From: Myxococcales bacterium
Lineage (GTDB): Bacteria > Myxococcota_A > Polyangia > Palsa-1104 > JAEUJZ01
Assembly: GCA_016794465.1 (NCBI GenBank)
Contig: JAEUKA010000024.1
Span: forward strand, 166,318-230,317
DNA length: 64,000 nucleotides
Reading direction: 5' to 3'
In this document: piece after piece, positions 48,914-57,800 of the stretch
How positions within the stretch are numbered: the stretch's first letter is position 1
How the letters are laid out: every line of letters starts with the position of its first letter
Made by a program: the position numbers and the translations under genes
The notes under the pieces: model-generated
Databases searched by the model: none
What the model saw: only the letters and a program-made list of their open reading frames with translations
Told to the model about the DNA's origin: nothing

Positions 48914-51226
48914 TTATTGGGTTGGGCTGGGCTGAACCGTAATCACCACGGACTTCGAGGTTGGGGTGCGGCTCTTGTCGGCGCGACTGCCGAGCGGAAC
49001 CAGGACGTTTGTCTCGGGAAAGTAGGTCGCGGTGCAGCCGAGCGGAATGTCGTACGGCACCACCACAAAGCGCTCTGCGGTTCGCGTCTGGCCGTCAAAG
49101 TGACTGGTCAGATCGACGAGCTGCTTGGGAGAGAGTCCGCGACTGTGCAGATCCGCTTCGTTCATCAGGATGACCCGCCGCCCGCCGTAGACCCCGCGAT
49201 AGCGATCGTCGAGTCCGTAGATGGTCGTGTTGAACTGGTCGTGGGTGCGAATCGTCATCATCAGCAGCTGCCCCGGTAAGAGCGGATGCTGCGGCAGTGG
49301 CGCGACGGTGAACTGCGCCCGCTCGCTGCTGGTGACAAAGCTCCGCTCGCGCGCGCTGTTGGGCAGCACAAAGCCGTCGCCGCCACGAACCCGCTCGTTG
49401 AAGTGATCAAACCCCGGAATCGTCGCCGCAATCGCGTCGCGAATCAGGTCGTAGTTGTCGCGAAAGGTCAGCCACGGCACCCGACTGCGCGGACCCAGCA
49501 CGGCCTCGGCCAGCTCGCAGACAATCGCGACCTCGCTGCGTAGCTGCGGCGAGGCGGGCGTCAGCTGACCTTGCGAGCGGTGGACCACGCTCATCGAGTT
49601 TTCGACGGTGACAAACTGCGGCCCACTCGCCTGCACATCGCGCTCGGTCCGACCCAGACACGGCAAGATCAGCGACGACAGCCCAAAGCCAAGGTGCCCA
49701 CGATGCAGCTTCGTCGAGACATGCACCGTCAGCTGGCAGCGCCGTAGCGCCGCAGCCGTGACCTCGGTATCGGGCGTCGCCGACAGGAAGTTGCCACCGA
49801 GAGAGAACAGCAGCCGCAGCCGCCCTGCCTGCAGCGCCTCGATCGTCCCGACGGTATCGAGTCCGGGCTGAGACGGCGCGACAAAGCCAAAGTGCTGCGA
49901 CAGTCGCTGCCGGAAGCCGTCGTCGATCTTGGGCGTGATGCCCATCGTGCGATCGCCCTGCACATTCGAGTGCCCGCGCACCGGACACAGCCCCGCCCCC
50001 GGTCGCCCGATGTGCCCGCCGAGGAGCAGCAGGTTGACCACTTGCTGAATCGTCGCCACCGCCGCCTTGTGCTGCGTCAGCCCCATCGCCCAGCAAGCAA
50101 TGATGCGACGGCTGTTCAGCCACACCGCAGCGGCGGCCCGAACCTGGGCCCGGGTGAGGCCCGAGCCTGTGACCACCTCGTCCCAGGTCACCGCGTCGAG
50201 GTCACGGAGCAGCTCGTCGACCCCACGGGTGTGCTCGCGGATGAACTCCCAGTCGAAGACCTGGCCCGGGCGCTTGCGCTCCTCGTCGAGAAGCTCCTTC
50301 ATGATGCCCTTGAGCAGCGCCGCGTCACCGTCGATCCGCACCGGCAAAAACAGGCTGGTAATCGCCGTCCCACCACCGAGCAGCTCGAGCGGACTCTGGG
50401 GGTGAGCAAAGCGCAGCAGCGCCGCCTCGGGCAGCGGATTCACAGCGACGATCTGACAGCCGCGCTGCGCCGCTTTTTGCAGCACCGACATCATGCGCGG
50501 GTGATTCGTCCCCGGATTCTGCCCCAGGATGAAGATCGCGTCGGCCTGCTCGAAGTCATCCAGCTGGACCGTGCCTTTGCCGACGCCCACCGTCTCTTTC
50601 AGCGCCACCCCGCTCGACTCGTGACAGAGGTTGGCACAGTCGGGCAGGTTGTTGGTCCCGAGCTGCCGCACCAGCAGCTGAAACAGAAACGCCGCCTCGT
50701 TGCTGGTCCGTCCCGAGGTGTAAAACGCAGCCTCGTGCGGCGACGACAAAGACCCAAGCTCGTCGGCAATCAGACGATACGCGGCGTCCCAGGCAATCGG
50801 CTGATAGTGCGTCCCACCCGGCGGCAGATACAGCGGCTCCGTCAGGCGCCCGAGCTGCCCCAGCTGATAGTCACTGCCCGCGGCCAGCTCGGCGACGCTG
50901 TGACGGGCGAAAAAGTCCGCGTCGATGCGCCGTCGAGTCGTCTCCCAGCTCACCGCTTTGGCACCGTTTTCGCAAAACTCGATCTCACTCCGCTCGCCCG
51001 CCGACTCGGGCCAGGCACAGCCGGGACAGTCCACGCCCTCGGGCTGATTGACCTGGAGCAGCGTCCGCATGCCCCGCACAAGCCCGGTGTCGTTGCGGCG
51101 CAGCTCGTGCAGCGTCGACAGGATTGCGGCACTGCCACCGGCCTCCTCCGCGCGATCCCCGAGGGTTACTTGGCTGGAATCATCGGGAGTCTGCGCCCCA
51201 CTGCCGGCGCTGATTTTACTTGACAT
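48914..51226 (-). CDS. FdhF/YdeP-family molybdopterin oxidoreductase
   Basis: 770 aa. Family-defining stretches: VDCPGCAWPES, EFCENGAKAVSWETTRRR and FYTSGRTSNEAAFLFQLL. Mo-cofactor region: NLCHESSGVALKETVGVGKG and ADAIFILGQNPGTNHPRMMSVL. The YdeP-type proteins lack the N-terminal 4Fe-4S site of true formate dehydrogenases and have poorly known substrates. AAGGA lies 11 nt upstream. Its start overlaps the fdhD end by 61 bp, so translation is coupled to the sulfurtransferase. Confidence 0.9.
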   Translation of the reverse strand: MSSKISAGSGAQTPDDSSQVTLGDRAEEAGGSAAILSTLHELRRNDTGLVRGMRTLLQVNQPEGVDCPGCAWPESAGERSEIEFCENGAKAVSWETTRRRIDADFFARHSVAELAAGSDYQLGQLGRLTEPLYLPPGGTHYQPIAWDAAYRLIADELGSLSSPHEAAFYTSGRTSNEAAFLFQLLVRQLGTNNLPDCANLCHESSGVALKETVGVGKGTVQLDDFEQADAIFILGQNPGTNHPRMMSVLQKAAQRGCQIVAVNPLPEAALLRFAHPQSPLELLGGGTAITSLFLPVRIDGDAALLKGIMKELLDEERKRPGQVFDWEFIREHTRGVDELLRDLDAVTWDEVVTGSGLTRAQVRAAAAVWLNSRRIIACWAMGLTQHKAAVATIQQVVNLLLLGGHIGRPGAGLCPVRGHSNVQGDRTMGITPKIDDGFRQRLSQHFGFVAPSQPGLDTVGTIEALQAGRLRLLFSLGGNFLSATPDTEVTAAALRRCQLTVHVSTKLHRGHLGFGLSSLILPCLGRTERDVQASGPQFVTVENSMSVVHRSQGQLTPASPQLRSEVAIVCELAEAVLGPRSRVPWLTFRDNYDLIRDAIAATIPGFDHFNERVRGGDGFVLPNSARERSFVTSSERAQFTVAPLPQHPLLPGQLLMMTIRTHDQFNTTIYGLDDRYRGVYGGRRVILMNEADLHSRGLSPKQLVDLTSHFDGQTRTAERFVVVPYDIPLGCTATYFPETNVLVPLGSRADKSRTPTSKSVVITVQPSPTQ

Positions 51227-52158
51227 TCTGAAAATTCCTTCCCGTCCTCGGGATTTCCACCGACCGATTCATTGTCGTCGTCGCCGTCGTCGTCGTCTGG
51301 GACCAGCGGGCCGTCACCATCGCGCAGTCGCTCGGCTCCACAGTAGACGTTCATGCGCGTGCCCCGCAAAAAGCCGACCAGCGTCATTCCCGCCTCCCGC
51401 GCCACCTGCAGCGCCAAGCTCGACGGGGCCCCGATCGCGACAAACACCGCCAGCGACGCCATCCGCGCTTTTTGAACCAGCTCGAAGCTCGCCCGCCCGG
51501 ACACCAGCAAGATGTGTCCATGCAGCGGCACCGTCCCCAGCCGCAGCTGCGAGCCCATCAGCTTGTCGACGGCGTTGTGACGGCCAACATCTTCCCGCAG
51601 CGCCAAAAGACGCAGCTCCGAGTCGAACAGCGCCGCCGCGTGCAGCCCACCGGTATGAGCAAACGTCGCCTGCGCCGCCAAAAGCTGCTCGGGCAGCCTC
51701 GGCAGCGCCTGGATCGACAGAAGCGGCCAGCCGGGACGCAGCGGCTCACTCGGCTCGGCGGCCAGTCCGTCGAGCGTGCTCTTGCCACACACCCCACAGG
51801 CACTGGTCGACACAAAGCTGCGGGCGAGCTGTCGCTGCGGCAGCTGCACATCGTCGCGCAGTGTCACCACCACCCGGTCCTCGCCCAGCGGACTGTCGAC
51901 GGCCAGCACCTGCTGCGGCGAGCGCACAATCCCTTCCCCCAGCAAAAAACCCAGCGACAGGTCGGCATCGTCCTCGTCACGCTGCAGCTTCGACGCAGCC
52001 GGCGTCCGCATCGTGATCGTCAGCGGCTGCGGCTCAGCGTCGGGCCCAAGCTTGACCAAGATCTGCAGCGGCGACTCGACACACAGCTGCTCACGCCGCT
52101 CGGAGAGCACGCCGCCGTCGAGATGCAGCACTGGCACTGCCTGGGTTCGCCGTGACAT
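51166..52158 (-). CDS. fdhD: Formate dehydrogenase accessory sulfurtransferase
   Basis: 330 aa from ATG 52158; the frame is open to 52503 but the extension has no homology-like features. FdhD motifs: the conserved Cys in TSACGVCGKSTL, LREDVGRHNAVDKLMG and LLVSGRASFELVQKARMAS. It transfers sulphur to the Mo-bis-PGD cofactor. It overlaps the oxidoreductase by 61 bp. The C-terminus carries a polar Asp-rich tail (VPDDDDGDDDNES) that lies within the overlap and is unusual for FdhD. Confidence 0.93.
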   Translation of the reverse strand: MSRRTQAVPVLHLDGGVLSERREQLCVESPLQILVKLGPDAEPQPLTITMRTPAASKLQRDEDDADLSLGFLLGEGIVRSPQQVLAVDSPLGEDRVVVTLRDDVQLPQRQLARSFVSTSACGVCGKSTLDGLAAEPSEPLRPGWPLLSIQALPRLPEQLLAAQATFAHTGGLHAAALFDSELRLLALREDVGRHNAVDKLMGSQLRLGTVPLHGHILLVSGRASFELVQKARMASLAVFVAIGAPSSLALQVAREAGMTLVGFLRGTRMNVYCGAERLRDGDGPLVPDDDDGDDDNESVGGNPEDGKEFSECQVKSAPAVGRRLPMIPAK

Positions 52159-52242
52159 ATCGCGGCCAGAATACTGCCCTGACGAGCCAAGCGACGCCGA
52201 AAAGTGTCGCCGCCGGACGTTTGCTCGGACAGACTGGCTGCT

Positions 52243-52827
52243 ATGGGTCACGTCGTCGAGCTGCCCGAGTTGCCCGACCCTGGTGAGCGCGGGCTGCCTC
52301 GCTACTCGCAGCGGCCGCTGCCGTCGTATCGCTATGTGCCGGGGCGGAAGCCGCATCCGACCCGCGACCCGCGTGGACACTCGTACTTGCCACAGTCGCT
52401 GGCGCAGTCGCTGGCACAGTCGCAATCGCAGCGGCATCCGCCGTGGCGGCCCGAGGACTGGCGGCACCTCGACGACTGGCTGTACGGGGTCGACCTGTTC
52501 CATCGCTACTATTTTTGGGAGTCACACGAGGCCTGGGAAGGCCTGTGGGCGGTGGCGGAGCGGGAGAGTGCGCCGTCGCTGCTGCTGCAAGGTCTGATTC
52601 AAGTCGCGGCGGCCTGTCTGAAGCTGCACCTGGGCTCTGGCGACGGGGCGCGCAGCCTGTCGACGAGCGGTCTGCAGAAGCTACACTGGGTGGCCACCGC
52701 GACGCCGCAGCTGCTGGGCCTGGATGTCTGGACGCTTTTGCCCGATCTGTCGGCCTATTTTGCCCAGCGCTGGCTCGACGCCTCGCCCCGGCTGACGCTG
52801 GATGTGCCGATTCTCCGTCTGAGATAA
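52243..52827 (+). CDS. DUF309 protein with QSLA repeats
   Basis: 194 aa from ATG 52243. The DUF309 core is DLFHRYYFWESHEAWEGLW, LLLQGLIQVAAACLKLHLG and QKLHWVA. The N-terminal 60 residues are Pro/Arg-rich with three 4-residue QSLA/QSQS repeats. DUF309 proteins are small helical proteins with no assigned function. The gene is divergent from fdhD. Confidence 0.85.
   Translation: MGHVVELPELPDPGERGLPRYSQRPLPSYRYVPGRKPHPTRDPRGHSYLPQSLAQSLAQSQSQRHPPWRPEDWRHLDDWLYGVDLFHRYYFWESHEAWEGLWAVAERESAPSLLLQGLIQVAAACLKLHLGSGDGARSLSTSGLQKLHWVATATPQLLGLDVWTLLPDLSAYFAQRWLDASPRLTLDVPILRLR
52393..52428 (+). repeat. Three tandem copies of a 12-nt repeat (cagtcgctggcg)
   Basis: Units cagtcgctggcg, cagtcgctggca and cagtcgcaatcg are in frame and encode QSLA, QSLA and QSQS of the DUF309 protein. 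The sequence is unrelated to the attcccaa core, but the period is the same. Confidence 0.8.
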
Positions 52828-52912
52828 GCCGCCCATGCAGTCTTTGGGGACTCGGTCGAACGCGCGCCGAGGTTTCGTGCTTTATTCGTCGCAGACATGC
52901 CGGGTGCCCCAG

Positions 52913-53614
52913 ATGCCGAAGCCGACCAAGCAGACCAAGCTGAAGCCCAAGACCGTCCCAGAGCGACCCCAGCGGCCACGGAGCCCGCGAGCCGTACCCG
53001 CCACCGAGATCGACGCTGACGAGCCAGCGACGCGACCCACGGACAAGACCGATGCCAGCCTGGTGCCGCTCCTCGGGGTGAACCTGAGACGACATCGCCT
53101 GCTGCGTGGGCTGACGCTGGATGCGCTGTCACTGGCCTCGGGGGTCAGTCGGGCGATGCTCGGACAGATCGAGCTGGGAAAGAGCGCACCGACGATCAAT
53201 GTGCTGTGGAAGGTGGCGCGAGCGCTGGACATTCCGTTCGCACGACTACTGGAAGAAGACACGAGCGGGGCGACGATCGTCATGCGCCGCCGCGACGGTC
53301 GCAGCATCGTCAATCAGGCCGGCACTTTTTCTAGTCGGCCGCTCATTCCCAGTGGATCTCTGCGCCGCGTCGAGTTCTATGAGCTGACGATCAAGCCCGG
53401 CGCCACCGAAGCCGCCGAGCCGCACGCCGTCGGGACGATCGAGAGCCTGGTGCTCTCTCGCGGCATCGTCGAGATCGACACCAGCACCGAGCACCACCTG
53501 CTGGCGCCCGGCGACTCGATCGTGTTTGCCGCCGACACGCCGCACGCCTACCGCAATCCCGGCGACCAGGACGCGGTGTTGTATCTGGTGATGACCTACG
53601 CCGATCGACCGTAG
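52913..53614 (+). CDS. XRE regulator with C-terminal cupin domain
   Basis: 233 aa from ATG 52913; an ATG at 52835 would add 26 residues of unlikely composition, so the start is uncertain. A basic Pro/Lys tail (residues 1-40) is followed by an XRE domain (LGVNLRRHRLLRGLTLDALS, SRAMLGQIELGKSAP) and a cupin (about 160-230; FYELTIKPGATEAAEPHAVG, VEIDTSTEHHLLAPGDSIVFAADTPHAYRN). Such regulators sense small molecules and repress neighbouring genes. The cysH operon is next on the same strand, with direct repeats in between. Confidence 0.85.
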   Translation: MPKPTKQTKLKPKTVPERPQRPRSPRAVPATEIDADEPATRPTDKTDASLVPLLGVNLRRHRLLRGLTLDALSLASGVSRAMLGQIELGKSAPTINVLWKVARALDIPFARLLEEDTSGATIVMRRRDGRSIVNQAGTFSSRPLIPSGSLRRVEFYELTIKPGATEAAEPHAVGTIESLVLSRGIVEIDTSTEHHLLAPGDSIVFAADTPHAYRNPGDQDAVLYLVMTYADRP

Positions 53615-53677
53615 TCGTCACTGACCATCGCCGCCGCCAGCGTCTCACCCGTGCGCAGTGAAATCCGCCCGATCTAG

Positions 53678-53706
53678 TTCTGCTATAACAGACAGAATTC
53701 TGCTAT
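53678..53706. promoter_or_regulatory. Direct repeats ttctgctat (candidate operator)
   Basis: Copies at 53678-53686 and 53698-53706, 20 nt apart, in the AT-richer gap between the XRE-cupin and PQ-loop genes. TTCTG and CAGAA also form a short inverted repeat here. Likely a site for the upstream XRE regulator. Confidence 0.4.
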
Positions 53707-53756
53707 TGCGGAAAACTTGACTTGCGCACGTGGCCCAGATCCGCAACCATAACGGA

Positions 53757-54134
53757 ATGCAGCTCGGCATCGCCCTCTTGGGCACACTCGGTATCGTCGC
53801 GATGGAGTCTTCCTACGTCCCGCAGCTGTGGCGACTGTTTCGGGTCAAGCACGCCGAGGAAGTGAGCCTGCTCTTGCCCGGGCTCAGCCTCGGGGGTCGG
53901 CTGTGTGCGATCGCCTATGCGCACAGTCAGGGCCAGCAGGTGTTCGTCGCCGGGTTCCTCGTCGGAGTGCTGCTGCGTGCCGGTCTGCTGTCGCAGGTCG
54001 CGTACTACCGTCATCAGTACCGGCGCCGGCTCCGTCAAAAGACCACCCCTCTGCCAACGCCGACGCTCGCACTGGTGACGAGTGAGCCTCATGACTCGAT
54101 CGCAGTGACGCCGCTGCTGAGAGCCGTGCCGTGA
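53757..54134 (+). CDS. Small membrane protein resembling PQ-loop/SemiSWEET
   Basis: 125 aa from ATG 53757; a GTG at 53730 is an alternative. The PQ motif SSYVPQLWRLFRVKHAEEVSL follows the first span, then LSLGGRLCAIAYAHSQG and a third span. This is the PQ-loop pattern of SemiSWEET-like or lipid-A-related small transporters. It has three spans and a basic tail. The stop overlaps the next gene start (GTGA), so it is coupled to cysH. Substrate unknown. Confidence 0.6.
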   Translation: MQLGIALLGTLGIVAMESSYVPQLWRLFRVKHAEEVSLLLPGLSLGGRLCAIAYAHSQGQQVFVAGFLVGVLLRAGLLSQVAYYRHQYRRRLRQKTTPLPTPTLALVTSEPHDSIAVTPLLRAVP

Positions 54135-54838
54135 TCGTCGCTGCACCGCTTTTGGCCGATGATGATGTCGTCGGGCTGCTCGACTGGGCGATCGGTGAGT
54201 TTGGCGCTGGACTGCGCGTGGCCTGCTCGCTCAGCGTCGAGGACTGTCTGATCGTCCACTTTGTCGCCGAGCTGGCGCAAAAACACGGAGTCGCCCCGAC
54301 GGTGTTTGTGCTCGATACCGGGCGCCTGCACGAGGAAACCCACCAGACCCACGAGCGCCTGCGCGACCGCTACGCCCTGCCCTTTCACGTCTACACGCCA
54401 CGCAGCGAGGCCGTCGAAGCGCTGCTGACGCTCCATGGGCCGCTGTCGTTCCGTCGCTCCGTCGAGTCACGCCAGCACTGCTGCGCCATCCGCAAGGTCG
54501 AGCCGCTGTCACGCGCCCTGCTCGGTGCTCGCGCCTGGGTCACGGGTCTGCGACGGGTCCACTCCAGCAGCCGCGCCACCGTCGAGCGCATCGAGGTTGA
54601 CGACGGCCACGGTCGGGTCAAGCTCAGCCCGCTCGCTCACCTTGGCGACGACGCGCTGTGGGCCCTCGTCGAGCGCCACCACACCATCGTCCACCCGCTG
54701 CACCGCCAAGGCTTCCCGTCGATCGGCTGCGCCCCCTGCACCCGCGCGATTGCCCCCGGCGAGGATCTGCGGGCCGGCCGCTGGTGGTGGGAAGATCCGG
54801 CGCACAGCGAGTGCGGCCTGCACCGTCGACCAGGCTAA
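54131..54838 (+). CDS. cysH: Phosphoadenylyl/adenylyl-sulfate reductase
   Basis: 235 aa from GTG 54131. P-loop-like region RVACSLSVEDCLIVHF, then VFVLDTGRLHEETHQTHERL, then CCAIRKVEPLSRALL and the C-terminal CAPCTRAIAPGED with ECGLH. The four Cys in CC and CxxC arrangement fit the APS-reductase type that binds a 4Fe-4S cluster. It reduces activated sulphate to sulphite in cysteine synthesis. It overlaps the PQ-loop gene. No thioredoxin partner is visible in this stretch. Confidence 0.92.
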   Translation: MIVAAPLLADDDVVGLLDWAIGEFGAGLRVACSLSVEDCLIVHFVAELAQKHGVAPTVFVLDTGRLHEETHQTHERLRDRYALPFHVYTPRSEAVEALLTLHGPLSFRRSVESRQHCCAIRKVEPLSRALLGARAWVTGLRRVHSSSRATVERIEVDDGHGRVKLSPLAHLGDDALWALVERHHTIVHPLHRQGFPSIGCAPCTRAIAPGEDLRAGRWWWEDPAHSECGLHRRPG

Positions 54839-54854
54839 ACCTACCTACAAGCGC

Positions 54855-57800
54855 CTACTTTACCGCACGCAGCTCTTTGCCGCGCAGCACGAACTCTTTG
54901 ACCGAGCCCGAGCTGGCACTCATCGTCAGCTGCTGCCGCAGGATCACCTCGTCGGCACTGCCGGCGCTCTGCAGGACCTGGAGCTCGGCTTGGTACTCGC
55001 CGGCACTGGCATCCCCGCTGGACTTGACCACCCGAAGCCGCCACTCGCCAGCGTCGAGCCGGTCAAAGCGCGCCGCCTCGATACCGACCTCGTCCCCTTG
55101 CAGCGTCGCCCGCGTCGGCTCGGTGCCCCGGCCCGGCGGAGTCAGCAGCAGCTGTAGCTTGGCGTCGGGATGCGACCACGTCAGCGCAATCAGCAGCTTG
55201 CCCGCATACCCTGGTAGGCCGTCGCTCTGCCCCCGCCGCTGCAGCTGACCGAGCAGGTTCTGATCGCCCTTTTTGCGCGCCTCGTCGAGGAGCCGGCCCA
55301 GCCGCACCGCATAGAGCGCCCGTGCCCACGCCGGAGCACCTTTTTGCGTCTTCTGCGCACCCACCGCCTCGGCCACTCGGCTGGTCAGACGCAGCGCTTC
55401 GTCGGTACGGCCAAGTCCCACCGAGGCATCGGCGAGCAGCAGCATCACGCCCTCGTCCTGCGGCAGCAGCCAGCTGAGGCCCTGGTATTCCCGATACGCC
55501 GCGTCGAAAAAGCCGTGCGCGCGATACAGATCTCCAAGCCGACGCCGACCCCACGGATCAAACGGCGCAAACTCGACGATCTCCGACAGCGCCCGCGCCC
55601 CTTCCGCCCCTTCGCCGCGACGAATCAGGTACTCACCGACGGCCTGCCGCACCGAGGAATCGGCGCCGGGATCGCCGCGCAGCGACTCGATCAGCCGGTT
55701 GGCCTCGGAAAACAGCGCCTGTTTGGCCGGTAGAGCAAGCCCCTTCGCTGCGCTCGCTTCCTCGATCAGCGCCAGCAGCCGCAGCTTCAGCGACAGTGAG
55801 TCCGGGGCCAGTGCCAAGAAGCGCCGCACCACCACCAGCTGCTCCTCGACGGTCTTGGTCTTCTTCAGCTCTTGCGCAAGCAGCGTCTGATCAACCCCAC
55901 CGTCGAGAGCCAGGCCGCTCTGCGCCGCCCGAATGTCCGCCTCGGTCCGCACTGCCCGCAGGATCTCTCGTCGCAGGTGCGTCTGAACCTCTTGGGCATG
56001 CTCGCTGTCGTCGAAGCGGTGATACAGGTCCACCTGCTGCGCCGTCGCCCCGACGTGAACCCGCAGAATGTCGATGAGCGCCCGCCTGTCGAGCCAGGTC
56101 TTCAGCTCACAGCGCGCTTCGGCCTCGCGAAACACCGTCATGCCACCCTCGACGCCGGGATGGCTGGCCAAGCGCTCTCGCCACAGCGTCCGCCGCACCT
56201 GCAGATAGGCCCGCGACGCCGAGCTACAGCGCTGCGGTCCGTCGTCGTGCTCCGGCTGATTGAGCTGCAGAGCGTAGGAAATGTCATGCGGCTTGCCGTC
56301 GGGCGCCGCCGGAAGCTTGACCGCCAGAAGCGCCCGCTCGATGCAGGCGTCGATCTCCTGTGATCGCAGCGTCGAAGAAGTAACCTTCACATCCTTGGGC
56401 AGACCGTCGAGCCCGAGCTTCAGCAGCAGCTCGACGCGACCCGACAGCCCGGGATTGCCAGCCGCCCGTCGCTCGTAACACAGCCGCGCCGCACTCGACT
56501 GACCTTGCAGTGCCCGCACATACATGTCGTTGATGCTGACGGTGCGCACGCTCTGCGTCGAGACACCGGCTTCCAGCACAATCGCCGAGTCCTGCGGCGC
56601 CATACCGCGCAGTGCCGGCGGCACAAACTGACCGGCCTCGACCTCACCAACGAGCGGACGATACGTCTCGCCCCCCGACGGCTCGACCAGCAGCGCCGTC
56701 CACGGTGTCACCACCTGGAAGCGCTTTCCAATATCTAAGATTGCTTCTCTACCGGAGGCCCGCTCCAGAAGTCCCTGCATCCGCAAAAGCGCCCACCGTC
56801 GGGCCAGATCGCCGCCATCGTCGATGGTCCGCACGGTCAGATCTTGCTGCTCGACGAACGGCTGGCCATCGCGCAGACCACGCACCGTCAGCTTCGCCGG
56901 CACACCGCGATCGGCCCGCAGCCGCGCCACCACCGTCAGCGCATCGCCGCTCTCCAGCGTCACCGGATCACCGGGATAGACGACATCGGCGCCTTCACCC
57001 AGCTCGACGCGAACGTTGGTCAGGCTCGGCTGGGCAATCCGCTCGAGCAGATACAGCGCGGCCCGCGAGGCATCCGGCGCATCTTCAATCCGCACCACCC
57101 CCGAGCGCACCCCCGAGTGACAGAGCGACTCGAGCAGCCCCAGGTTGGCGTCGCTGCCCACCGCCGCCGCAAAGAAGCGCGGCAGATCGCCAAGCTGCTG
57201 CAAGTGATCATGAAGCTCTCGCGGCAGTAGCGCCCCAACCGTCGGACGACCATCGCCAATGTAGACGACCGCACCTTGGCCACGCGGCAGAAGCTCGACG
57301 GCTCGCTGCAGCGCATTCTGCAGGTTGGTGGCCCCGCCCGGCGTCTGCTTGCTCAGCTGCGCATCGAGCTGCTCGATTCGTTCCTTGGTAGCCGGTGCCA
57401 TCGCCTCGCTACCCAGCGTCGCCGCCCCGAGAGAAGCCGCCACCACCGCCACCCGGTCCTCGGGCGTCAGTCGCTTGAGCAGCGCCTGCGTCGCACTCTT
57501 GGCCAGGCTCAGGCGCGCTTCATCGGTCCCCGCCGAGACATCGACCAGCAGCACCACATCAAGTCCCTTCGGCGGCTTCCCTGCCGTCGGTACCGGCTGC
57601 ACCAGCAGATAGCGCTGACCGTCCAGCTCTTCGCCTTTATAGCCAATCAAGCGGTTCTGCACCCGCTCTTTGCCGTCGATAAGATCGAGCACAAAGTCCG
57701 ACGTGGGGCGAAAGTCACTGCGCCGCATCGTCACCGTCGAGCCCTCGATCTGCGCGCCCATCCCCGCTTGCAGCGCTGCCGCCTGAGCCCGTGCCACATC

